A stretch of 64,000 bases of DNA from positions 1-64,000 of the forward strand of contig JBHELB010000053.1 of the NCBI GenBank assembly GCA_041859045.1, given 5' to 3'. Positions 27,743 to 35,773 of this stretch are shown here, one piece after another. Position 1 is the first letter of the stretch. Each line of letters begins with the position of its first letter. The translations under genes were made by a program, and so were the position numbers. Under the pieces are notes generated by a model that saw only the letters and a program-made list of their open reading frames with translations, had not been told where the DNA came from and did no database searches. This stretch comes from JBHELB01 sp041859045. GTDB lineage: Bacteria; Hydrogenedentota; Hydrogenedentia; Hydrogenedentales; SLHB01.

Positions 27743-28203
27743 CGCTCACCTCGTCTCCGCTCATCGCGGAAGATGTCGAAAGTCTGCATTCGGCTCTGCT
27801 TGTTCGGCTCGGAAGATGGTGCAGGCTTCCGCGAAGGCGGAACAAAGGGACGTTGTTCGGCGCGTGAGAGGGGACTTTGCTTGAGGGCCAGCCCGTGGTC
27901 GGTGAAGCCCGCTTCGCCAATGATATTGCGGACAACTACCGCCTCTCGAGCGGCGGTCAACGGCTCCCGAAACTGATCGTCGCGCATGAGCTGCAGCACA
28001 ATCTCGGTCCCTGGGGGAATGGGCTCCATCATCCGCACAAGCATGCCGTAGGGGCTGATATCCAGCACGACCCCCTCGATACGGACATCTGGGGCGTCTT
28101 TAAGCCATACGATGCAGGGGCGAAGCGTGTCCGATCGAACGGAACGGCGCCTGCCTCGCCGAAGCGAACGCATGTTCTCGGAAAAGAACATCTCATCTCG
28201 CAT
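27739..28203 (-). CDS. PilZ domain protein
   Basis: A 154-residue protein with the c-di-GMP-binding PilZ signature: an Arg-rich RRGRRRSVRSD segment (RxxxR) followed by the DISPYG motif (D/NxSxxG) in GVVLDISPYGMLVRM. It likely senses cyclic di-GMP and relays it to the co-transcribed response regulator, to motility or to polysaccharide export. The C-terminal 35 residues are polar and disordered. Start 28203 (MRDEMFF) is preferred because a possible TATAGT -10 at 28237-28242 would put the transcript start near 28230, after the alternative GTG at 28245. Confidence 0.75.
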   Translation of the reverse strand: MRDEMFFSENMRSLRRGRRRSVRSDTLRPCIVWLKDAPDVRIEGVVLDISPYGMLVRMMEPIPPGTEIVLQLMRDDQFREPLTAAREAVVVRNIIGEAGFTDHGLALKQSPLSRAEQRPFVPPSRKPAPSSEPNKQSRMQTFDIFRDERRRGER

Positions 28204-28310
28204 GGATGTGCGCGTCTCCTGACTATCCCCAAGGAAACTATACACTAATCCGCGCAGTTTGTTCCATGCCCATGCGGGTGAATTGGACAGCGGGAAGGCG
28301 CATCGGGGCT

Positions 28311-29048
28311 TTATCGCCCAGGCACGTCAAGCCGGTGGAGCTTTTTGAGCGTCCGCAGAACGACAAAGACGCCAAACCCGAGCAGAAAGAGTAGCAGCCA
28401 GCCGACATCGAGACGCCAGACATGCTCTCCCCGATAAGTAGCAAGGACTTCCAGCAAAGTGAACATCGCAATTACGCCGAAGAATCCAGAATATTCGCGG
28501 CGCAGTACGGTTTTCCAAGACGCAGGGAGTTGGGGGGGCTGCCAGAGGCGTGGGTTGGGGATGAAGGCGGGAGTCTGAGCCGCCCACTCTTCAAATGTGC
28601 GTCCATAGCGTTTCCGGAGAAAGCTCTCTTCCGCCAACATGATGCGTTCGTAGTAAAAGAAGAATGCCGCCAGGGACAGCAGCGCATACCACACTTCCTG
28701 CGGGAAAACCGAAATGGCCAACCAAATGATGAAGTTTCCAAGATAGAGCGGGTGACGCACCACGCTGTACATTCCCGAGGTATTCAATTCATCGGCAATC
28801 TGAGCCTTGGTGTTTCTGCCGGAGGTTCCTTTGGGGGCGTGGGCGACGGTGAAAGCGCGAAGCGCTAGACCGAGAAAGGCTACCGCCAGACATCCTATAT
28901 CCCATATCGTGTCCAGCGTATGGCTCCCAAGAGGATAGGTGTACTGCGCCATCGCCACAAGAAGGGCGGCTCCCATTGCCAAGGGAAGGTAGCTCCGCCA
29001 CCTGAATAACCAGCCCCCTGTGTTTTCCATTTGCTCGCGTAGCGCCAT
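28311..29048 (-). CDS. Isoprenylcysteine methyltransferase-like membrane protein
   Basis: A 245-residue integral membrane protein of the ICMT/PEMT methyltransferase superfamily. The SAM-binding signature is YSVVRHPLYLGNFIIWLA, followed by YYERIMLAEESFLRKRYG with the conserved acidic residues. About six hydrophobic segments are present. Bacterial members methylate phospholipids or isoprenoid substrates; the substrate here is not evident. The C-terminal third adds two further hydrophobic segments, so it is longer than the minimal family. AAGGAG precedes the ATG at 29048. Confidence 0.7.
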   Translation of the reverse strand: MALREQMENTGGWLFRWRSYLPLAMGAALLVAMAQYTYPLGSHTLDTIWDIGCLAVAFLGLALRAFTVAHAPKGTSGRNTKAQIADELNTSGMYSVVRHPLYLGNFIIWLAISVFPQEVWYALLSLAAFFFYYERIMLAEESFLRKRYGRTFEEWAAQTPAFIPNPRLWQPPQLPASWKTVLRREYSGFFGVIAMFTLLEVLATYRGEHVWRLDVGWLLLFLLGFGVFVVLRTLKKLHRLDVPGR

Positions 29049-29126
29049 TTAGATGACTCCTTTGCCCTGTCCACTCTAGAACCCCGGTGTACGAACATAT
29101 GGACGAGTTGGGAATATTCCTAATTC

Positions 29127-29162
29127 AAACAAAAATGGCGCGTGGGAGCCCCCACGCGCCAT
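29127..29162 (-). terminator. Rho-independent terminator after the PpiC gene
   Basis: On the minus strand a perfect 12-bp stem (ATGGCGCGTGGG, 29151-29162, with its complement at 29135-29146) encloses a 4-base loop and is followed by TTTTGTTT. It lies 18 bases after the PpiC stop codon. Confidence 0.92.
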
Positions 29163-29180
29163 AGTGACTAAGAACAGAGT

Positions 29181-30503
29181 CTAGTGATGCGCCGTTCCCT
29201 CAGGGGCGGCGTCCGCCGTCGGGGCCTCGGCGGGGTCCGCAACCACCGGCGCTGCCGCGTCCGTGCCTTGCGCTGCCGCAGGCGGAGGGGTCATTCCGGG
29301 AGGCATCATGCCGGCGGGCATTGCCGGGACCGCAGGCGCCGGTTCGTCTTTCGGCTCGAACCGGATCTCGATCTTCATACCCGTACGCGCTTCCGCAGCC
29401 ATTTTCTCAAGCTTGTCGCTCACCTTGGTATTCTTGACGTAGCCTTCGATCTTGGACTTGAGATCGTCAAGCGTCGGTACGCCCGCGGCATGCTTGGCAA
29501 CGGGTTTGAGAATATGCCAGCCGTATTCGGTCGAGAAGGGCTGGCTAACCTCGTTCACGGGTGTCTTCCACATGGTCTCGTCAAATTCTTTCGTCATCTG
29601 GGTGTGTTCGACACCTTCGTACAGACCGCCATTGTCCTTCGAGCCGGGATCGTCGGTCACTTCCTTGGCGACCGCGCCGAAGTCTTCCTTGCCCTCGGTA
29701 ACGCGCTTGTAGGCCTCGTCGATCTTGGTCTTGGCAGCGGTCTTGGTCGCCTCATCGGCGCTCTTGTCCACTTTCACGAGGATGTGGCTGACGTCCATCG
29801 TTTCCGGTCGCTCCGTGATGGCGCCCTTCCCCTTCAATTCGTCATAGGCTGCCTGCAGGTCCGCCTCAGTCACCGCGATGTCCTTGGACTGTTCCTCGAT
29901 GAACTTCTGTAGAATCATATCCTCGCGAACAACCTTCGGCATGTCTTCCAGCGTCATGCCGCGCTCTTGGAGGACCGTGCGAACCACTTCGTCGCCGCCC
30001 ATGCGTTGCTTAATCGATTCGACTTCCTTGTTTACTTCTTCATCCGAGACCTGCGTGTTCGCCTTAAGTGCAACCGCCCGAAGCACTTTGCCGTCGATGA
30101 TGTGGTTCAACGCCTTCATCTGATCGTCGGCTGTCAAGCCGCCGCCGGGCTTGCCCGACATCATCGCTTCCATCGCCTTGCGCTGGCGAAGTCCATTCAG
30201 GGCATTCTCCAGCTCGCTACGGAGAATTTCTTTGCCCTCGACAAGCGCGATAACTTCGTTTGCAGCGGTGTCCGCAGCCGGAGCGGCAGTCGGAGCCGCA
30301 GGCACATCGGAGGCTTCGGCAGTCGCCGGTTCAGCAACGGTGACCTTTGTAGAGGGCGCGGCCGTCTCTGCCGGAGTTGCCTGGGACTGTTCTGAAACCG
30401 TCGGGGCCGCCGCGTCAGGCGCCTTGGGTGAGCATGCGCACATGCCCGCGGTTACGCCGATCACAATCGCTACTGTGAGCAGGATACTCAGATATCTCGA
30501 CAT
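29181..30503 (-). CDS. SurA-like parvulin-type peptidyl-prolyl isomerase, lipoprotein
   Basis: A 440-residue exported chaperone/isomerase. The signal sequence ends MCACS, so Cys22 or Cys24 is the lipidation site. An Ala/Thr/Pro-rich linker (about 28-80) leads to a SurA-type N-terminal chaperone domain (about 85-225). The rotamase domain contains MDVSHILVKVDKSADEA, GSKDNGGLYEGVEH and PVNEVSQPFSTEYGWHILKP. The tail is another Ala/Pro-rich linker. The likely role is folding of outer-membrane and secreted proteins. ATG 30503 follows AAGGAAG; the longer frame to 30587 has no site. A strong terminator follows. Confidence 0.85.
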   Translation of the reverse strand: MSRYLSILLTVAIVIGVTAGMCACSPKAPDAAAPTVSEQSQATPAETAAPSTKVTVAEPATAEASDVPAAPTAAPAADTAANEVIALVEGKEILRSELENALNGLRQRKAMEAMMSGKPGGGLTADDQMKALNHIIDGKVLRAVALKANTQVSDEEVNKEVESIKQRMGGDEVVRTVLQERGMTLEDMPKVVREDMILQKFIEEQSKDIAVTEADLQAAYDELKGKGAITERPETMDVSHILVKVDKSADEATKTAAKTKIDEAYKRVTEGKEDFGAVAKEVTDDPGSKDNGGLYEGVEHTQMTKEFDETMWKTPVNEVSQPFSTEYGWHILKPVAKHAAGVPTLDDLKSKIEGYVKNTKVSDKLEKMAAEARTGMKIEIRFEPKDEPAPAVPAMPAGMMPPGMTPPPAAAQGTDAAAPVVADPAEAPTADAAPEGTAHH

Positions 30504-30824
30504 CGAATTCTTCCTTTGCGTATGTGTACGCCGCTGAGTCTTGCGGAATGACTGGGCGCCCATCGCCCCGTCCTGGCCCCGCCGCACCGAAGCAGCCTAC
30601 CTGAATCACGCCCAACGATCAAACGTATTGCGCAAAAATATCTGCTCTGGCAAAACGGGCAATGGGCATGTTTGGGAAATTTTTAGCGTTTCCCCGTTAT
30701 GATGTATTCTGTAATAGAAGCGGCAGGCCTATACGACTGGCAGGAACGGGCCTTGGCGATCGATGAAAGACCGCGAAACCGAGAAGAAAACCAGCAATCT
30801 CTTACCCAATCAGGAGGGCAGGCC
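30504..30824. other. Divergent intergenic region
   Basis: About 320 bases between the minus-strand PpiC gene and the plus-strand DinB-like gene. A TATGAT sequence at 30698-30703 could be a -10 for the plus-strand gene, but no good -35 stands at the right distance. An in-frame start at 30699 overlaps this element and is rejected. I see no other feature. Confidence 0.4.
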
Positions 30825-31325
30825 ATGAGCGTGAGCGAAGCGATGTTGCAGGAATTTATTGTGGAGGCGGCCAATACTCGCCGACTGCTTGAGCGTGTTC
30901 CGGACGAGCATTTTGGGTGGCGTCCGCATCCCAAGTCATTCACCCTTGGGAAGTTGGCTAGTCACGTGGCCGAAATCCCGTGGTGGTCTGGCCCCACGAT
31001 CGATGACGACGAGCTGGTGTTTGATCCGGCAAAGCATAAGGCGCCGGAATACGACAACTGCGCCGCGCTGCTGCAGGGCTTTGATGCCGCCGTGGAGTCT
31101 GGACGCGCGGCCTTCGGGCGTTTGCAGGATTCCGCTTTGGGCAGAATCTGGCACTTCAAGATGGCCGACGGGCAGGTGGTTTTTGAACTGCCAAAGGCCG
31201 CGGTACTTCGGAGCATGGTGCTGAACCATTCCGTGCACCACCGCGGACAGCTTACCGTCTACCTCCGTTTGAAGGACGTTCCGCTGCCTTCAATCTACGG
31301 GCCGTCCGCCGACGAATCGAAATAG
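30825..31325 (+). CDS. DinB superfamily protein
   Basis: A 166-residue four-helix-bundle protein of the DinB/YfiT type. The expected metal-binding histidines are His47 in LASHVAEIPWW and the pair in LNHSVHHRGQLTVYLRL near the C-terminus. Members include thiol-S-transferases and many proteins of unknown function. Active-site residues alone do not define the substrate. ATG 30825 follows AGGAGG at 30812-30817. A terminator follows directly. Confidence 0.85.
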   Translation: MSVSEAMLQEFIVEAANTRRLLERVPDEHFGWRPHPKSFTLGKLASHVAEIPWWSGPTIDDDELVFDPAKHKAPEYDNCAALLQGFDAAVESGRAAFGRLQDSALGRIWHFKMADGQVVFELPKAAVLRSMVLNHSVHHRGQLTVYLRLKDVPLPSIYGPSADESK

Positions 31326-31335
31326 GCTCGACGGC

Positions 31336-31386
31336 CTACGCCGGAGGTCTCTCCCAGGAGCGGGCTTCCGGCGTAGTTCTCTTTTC
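31336..31386 (+). terminator. Rho-independent terminator after the DinB-like gene
   Basis: A perfect 10-bp stem, CTACGCCGGA (31336-31345) with TCCGGCGTAG (31367-31376), is followed by TTCTCTTTT. The 21-base loop is long. Confidence 0.75.
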
Positions 31387-31559
31387 TAGCACGCTGCCTT
31401 TCTCTTTCGCTCCAGTTCCCGGAATTCATCCTCGAGCAGATCCATAGAGACGATGTCGTGGTACCGACCTTCCAGGCAGACCGCCTGACGGCGGCGACCG
31501 ATTTCCTTGAACCCAATCTTGCGATAGCAGGCGATGCCGCGCTCGTTTTTTGCTTGCTT
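31386..31559 (-). pseudogene. GNAT acetyltransferase, C-terminal remnant
   Basis: On the minus strand 57 codons end at TAG (31386-31388) and include NERGIACYRKIGFKEIGRRR, then YHDIVSMDLLEDEF. N-x-x-G-I-x-x-Y-x-K-x-G-F is the C-terminal signature of the GNAT fold. An in-frame TAA lies directly upstream of the first codon and no start codon is available, so the N-terminal two thirds, including the acetyl-CoA loop, are missing. The A-run at the break suggests decay by deletion or slippage. Confidence 0.75.
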
Positions 31560-31619
31560 TTACGCCCTGATGCGCCTAGTATAGCGACGCGGTCAAACGG
31601 GGCTCCTGACCACAATATA

Positions 31620-31648
31620 TTGCGTAGGCAGGGGGCCTGTGCTACACT
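31620..31648 (+). promoter_or_regulatory. Sigma-70 promoter for the long coiled-coil protein
   Basis: TTGCGT (31620-31625), a 17-bp spacer and TACACT (31643-31648). The start would be near 31655, giving a leader of about 18 nt. Confidence 0.55.
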
Positions 31649-31672
31649 TTATTCCAAGCTCAGGTGACAAAC

Positions 31673-34219
31673 TTGCGATTCGGAAAGAAAAGCAGAAGTC
31701 CGTTGTTTTGGGGACGACGGGCACGGGAAGAAGGGGAAGCGGAAGAACCCCAAGGGGTTGCTCCTGCCGAACCGACATTTAGTCCTGTGGCCCGGGAGGA
31801 GCGTAGCGCGCTGCTGGGCGATAGTGCGCCGGAGGCAGAGCACCAAGACGCGGCGCCTGCACCTACTCCCCCGTCCGAGCCAAAACCCATGTTACGCCCC
31901 ACATCCCCTCCCCCGTCGCCACGCGGTCAAGCCACGCAAAGCATTCTGACGGCACTTGGGCGTTTCCATCGCCAGGTGGTCCGCGCCCGCGAGGGCGCGC
32001 CGCAGGAGCTTTGGGGCGACGAGTGCATGGACCAGATCATCCAGGCGACGGAGATTGCGGCGAGTCAGGGGTGGCGAGAGCTGGTGCGCGCGCTGGTGGA
32101 TACCGGGCGCGTACTCCAGACCTATGAGAATGCCCATCGCGCCCATGAATGTACGGGATTTCTAGCGCAGAGCTACGAAATCCTCTGCTTAATGGTCGGC
32201 GACTTGATTGAGGGCGGCCTGCGGCCCGCCGTGTGGCGCAAGTGGAAGGAGTGTTTCGACGAGACGGCCCGAATCGCGGCGACGGCCGGGCTGGCGCTCA
32301 TCGAGGACGATGCGGACCAACCAGAGGGGGATGAACCCGCCATGATGGACGCAACACAAGGATATCCGGGGGACGGCGAGCGAGAGAAGGATACCGTGCG
32401 TTCGCGGCCCCGGGAGGAAGCGGTATCTCCGTTCGATATGGCTATGCCCGGAAGCGGAAGTTCCTCGGACGATAGCTTGCCGCCTCTCGATGAGTTAGCG
32501 CCACTCAATATGGAAGGCGCGCTGGGCGAGGAGCCCGTCGATATATCGTCGTATGCCTGGGACGAGGCCGAAGAGACCACGCCCGAAGAGGTCGTGGAGG
32601 CAGCGGAGAGTCCTGTGGACAGCGATGAGACCGAGGAGGATCTGTTCAGCCTGATTCAGCCTGACGAGGAAGAAGAGTCAGACGCCGGAGTTTCGCCGGA
32701 CGTCTACACGTACGTTCCAGGCGCGGATTTCGAGCAGGATTTGGGGCAGGCTTCGAGTCGTTCGGAGGCTGGCGTACAGGAAGCGGAGTTCAGCGTGCCG
32801 GGGAAAAAGTATGCCCCCTCCCCCGCCGTGGTCGAAGCCCTAGACCGTGTTTGCGAGGTGCTTGCCCAACTTGAAGGGACCGCACGGGCCGACCGCGCGC
32901 ACCCCCTTACCGAAGCGGAGGCTTGTCTGCGCCTATTGCAGCATGAAGCCGCCGAACATGCCCGCTCGGGGGCAGTTGAGGCGTGTCGTACGCTCTTGCG
33001 TATGTGCCGAAGCGTTGCGACTTACCCCGGACGCGTGGATGATCGGTTCTTTGAGTTGGCCTACGCGTTTTGCGGTGTGTACGTCGAGGCGGGCAGCGAT
33101 GCAAACGACCCTGGTGTTCGGAACTGGGCGGTGGAATGTGAGACGTTCATGCTTGGCCTTGAGGCCGCTCAGCCAGAGATGACGCCCGAGGAACCGTTTG
33201 TGCCCAAAGATGAAGACGCGGCGCAGATTGAGCTTCCCGAGGAGGAAGACGAGGAAGAGGAGGTCTATCTCCTCGAACCGGAAGAGGCCGAAACCGACAG
33301 CGAGACCGAACTGCCCGAGTCGTACGGCGATGAGCTGGAACTGTTCGCCATCGACGAAGCGGAAATCGACGAGTCTGAGATTGAAGAGCCTGAAGAGGTG
33401 GAACAAGTAGTCGAGACTGCGTCCATCGAGAATGACGATAAACCTCTCTCCCCTGTCTCGGCTGTCGATGAATGGCCTGCCGCGCCCGAGGCGGCGCCAA
33501 TTGCTGCCGTCGAAACGGCGAACCCCGAACCCGGCGACGTCAACACCCCCACCGATCTTTTGTCCGCCGCGCAGCGCATGATGACCGCAGGACAGAGCAC
33601 CGACGCGAAGTTGCTGGTGCTTCAAGCGGCCGGCGCGATTTCGAAAGCGCAGGTTGATGAGGCGCGCGCACGTGTTGCGCTGATCGAACGCCGCATTCGC
33701 GAGGGCGCCTCGGCCTTGGACGAAGCCCGCAACCGGGTGCGTTCGGCCGAACGCGCCGTTACCGAGTGTGAAGAAAACGCGGCTCACAACCGGGCGCGTC
33801 TTGACAACGCACGTGGCGCTGTTGGCCGCACAGAGGAAGAGATTCAGACGATCAATCAACAGATTACGGAGCTTGAAGCCCAGTTGCTGGCGTTGCAGGC
33901 CCGGCGTGAGGCCCAACTCAGCTTGCGCACTCAAGTGGCTGAGCGTCTGGGGACTGAACACGCCGAGCGAGGGCAGATAGAGACCGAACTCACTGAGGCT
34001 GAAAAGGCCGAAGAAGCCGCGCGCGTCCGTCTCGAGGATGCCCGGCAGCAGGTTAAAGACATTCAGCGTAAACGTATGGACGTGGAAAGTTCGCTCGAGC
34101 GGGCGCGTGAACAGCTCACGCGTCAGATGGCTTCGCTTGCGGATATTGAATCCACGATTGAACAGATTCGTAGTGTTGAGCCCAATAAGGAAGAGACATC
34201 CGAGGATCTTCTCTTCTAG
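31673..34219 (+). CDS. Long acidic protein with C-terminal coiled coil, unknown function
   Basis: An 848-residue protein without a family I recognise. Residues 10-75 are charged and Pro-rich. Two alpha-helical segments, about 85-205 and 380-500, look related: each has a run with RAL/RTL, an alternating helical pattern and a Tyr-x-x-A near the end. They are separated and followed by very acidic disordered stretches (runs of Glu/Asp such as EEEDEEEEVYLLEPEEAE). Residues 650-840 form a long coiled coil rich in Glu, Ala and Arg. There is no signal peptide or TM segment. TTG 31673 is preferred, with AGGTGA five bases upstream; GTG 31664 overlaps that site. The FtsA-family gene follows after about 150 bases. 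Confidence 0.65.
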   Translation: MRFGKKSRSPLFWGRRAREEGEAEEPQGVAPAEPTFSPVAREERSALLGDSAPEAEHQDAAPAPTPPSEPKPMLRPTSPPPSPRGQATQSILTALGRFHRQVVRAREGAPQELWGDECMDQIIQATEIAASQGWRELVRALVDTGRVLQTYENAHRAHECTGFLAQSYEILCLMVGDLIEGGLRPAVWRKWKECFDETARIAATAGLALIEDDADQPEGDEPAMMDATQGYPGDGEREKDTVRSRPREEAVSPFDMAMPGSGSSSDDSLPPLDELAPLNMEGALGEEPVDISSYAWDEAEETTPEEVVEAAESPVDSDETEEDLFSLIQPDEEEESDAGVSPDVYTYVPGADFEQDLGQASSRSEAGVQEAEFSVPGKKYAPSPAVVEALDRVCEVLAQLEGTARADRAHPLTEAEACLRLLQHEAAEHARSGAVEACRTLLRMCRSVATYPGRVDDRFFELAYAFCGVYVEAGSDANDPGVRNWAVECETFMLGLEAAQPEMTPEEPFVPKDEDAAQIELPEEEDEEEEVYLLEPEEAETDSETELPESYGDELELFAIDEAEIDESEIEEPEEVEQVVETASIENDDKPLSPVSAVDEWPAAPEAAPIAAVETANPEPGDVNTPTDLLSAAQRMMTAGQSTDAKLLVLQAAGAISKAQVDEARARVALIERRIREGASALDEARNRVRSAERAVTECEENAAHNRARLDNARGAVGRTEEEIQTINQQITELEAQLLALQARREAQLSLRTQVAERLGTEHAERGQIETELTEAEKAEEAARVRLEDARQQVKDIQRKRMDVESSLERAREQLTRQMASLADIESTIEQIRSVEPNKEETSEDLLF

Positions 34220-34367
34220 AGGCGCTCGCGGGGTATAGAACGACTAGAGCGTTTTAATGTTGAATGTACCGGACTCTATTGTTAAGTCCATTTTCACTAG
34301 GTTGCATGTATCCATCGCAAAAATGGATTAGACGAGGGGCCTTCCATCGCATCAAGGGGGAATTTTC

Positions 34368-35654
34368 GTGCGCGTAACGCGTGACCAGATTGGGGCAGTG
34401 GACTTTGGCTCCAGTGCCATTCGCGTTCTCATTGCGCGCAAAGAAGGAGATGGGGCCGTTCAGATCATCGGTCACGGGGCGGCGCCTAGCAGCGGGTGCG
34501 TTTCGCAAGGCGTTATTCAAGACCTTGCCGCCGCTAAGTTGGCGTTCCGCCAGGCTCTGCAGGCCGCCGAAAAGGAAGCCAGGACCCGCGTCGCGACGTT
34601 GTATTGCGGAATTAACGGCCGCAATGTGGAGACGTTCATCCGCGAGGGTAGCGTTCAGTTACCCAAGGGGGTTGTGGAGAGCAGCGATATGGCCGAGGCG
34701 GCGGAAGCCGCATCCCGCGATGTGGAGGCTCAGGGAAAGTCCCTCTCCTCCTACCTGACCGCGCAAGAATGGTATCTGGATGAGCTGCGTGTCCTGAACC
34801 CTATCGGGATTCATGCCCACACGCTCAAGACCCGCATTCATTTCGCGCGCGTTCCTTCGCTGATTCTTGACAATATTATTGCGTGCGTCGAATCTCAGGG
34901 GCGCGAGCTTGAGGACGTAGTGTTTCTTCCCTTGGCGTCCGCGCTGGGGTGTTTGACTCCGGAAGACATGGAGTTGGGCGTTGCAGTGCTCGATATGGGC
35001 CGCAGCACGACGGGATTAGCGGTATACCGCGACCACCGCATTCTCGGCACCCACTCGTTCGAGTGGGGCGGCTACCACATCACCCGCGATGTGGCCGCAG
35101 GGCTGCGCATTTCCTTCGATGAGGCGGACGAACTCGTACTCGAATACGGCATTTCTGAAGAGTACGCCCGCTCCGGTCAAGATGTGACGGCGGGAGAGAT
35201 TTCGTCTTCGAACGACGACGACCATTCGACCCGGATTAAACTCAAGACGGTGGTGCCGGGTGCGCCAACGATCGTTCCCCGGCGCGAACTCGACGGCATC
35301 GTTTACGATCGCGCTAAGGAACTCGTGGCTAAGGTTCGTCAGCACCTGCAGGCCCGTGGGCTCTTGCGCAACCTCGTGCGGGGCGTTGTTTTGACCGGCG
35401 GCGCCGGGGCTTTGCGCAACTACACTTCCTTGGCCGAGGCCGTGTTTCAGGTCCCGTGCCGCGTGGGAACGCCGTCTGGCGTCCAGTTTGTGTGCCAGGC
35501 GGCCGATTTTGCGGGCTTTACCGCGGCGGCCGGAATTGCGCGCCACGCGTTTGCCGTGCGCGCGGCTTCCCGCAATGGGCACACGGAAGTGACCGGTCCT
35601 GTAGGGGCGGCCGCGCGTAGATTCGGACGCTTTGTCCGCAAGTACATCGCCTAG
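34368..35654 (+). CDS. FtsA-family actin-like protein
   Basis: A 428-residue protein of the FtsA/PilM actin-like ATPase group. Phosphate 1 is GAVDFGSSAIRVLIA (about 9-23). An SHS2-like 1C insertion follows near residues 85-170. Phosphate 2 is VAVLDMGRSTTGLAVY and the adenosine loop is VVLTGGAGALRNY. The C-terminus AARRFGRFVRKYIA is a basic amphipathic helix, the membrane-targeting tail of FtsA that tethers FtsZ. It is outside a dcw cluster and no ftsZ is nearby, so it could be the only FtsA or a paralogue. The GTG start follows AAGGGGG. Confidence 0.8.
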   Translation: MRVTRDQIGAVDFGSSAIRVLIARKEGDGAVQIIGHGAAPSSGCVSQGVIQDLAAAKLAFRQALQAAEKEARTRVATLYCGINGRNVETFIREGSVQLPKGVVESSDMAEAAEAASRDVEAQGKSLSSYLTAQEWYLDELRVLNPIGIHAHTLKTRIHFARVPSLILDNIIACVESQGRELEDVVFLPLASALGCLTPEDMELGVAVLDMGRSTTGLAVYRDHRILGTHSFEWGGYHITRDVAAGLRISFDEADELVLEYGISEEYARSGQDVTAGEISSSNDDDHSTRIKLKTVVPGAPTIVPRRELDGIVYDRAKELVAKVRQHLQARGLLRNLVRGVVLTGGAGALRNYTSLAEAVFQVPCRVGTPSGVQFVCQAADFAGFTAAAGIARHAFAVRAASRNGHTEVTGPVGAAARRFGRFVRKYIA

Positions 35655-35773
35655 AGAAGGCGTGAGCTTGCTTGTCGATAGCCGGATGAATACTCTTATG
35701 GCGGAACCGCTCGGCGTGGGGAGCAGCCGGATCGTGTTCGAGCAGTAACCAGGCGAGGAGGAGAACGACGAGC

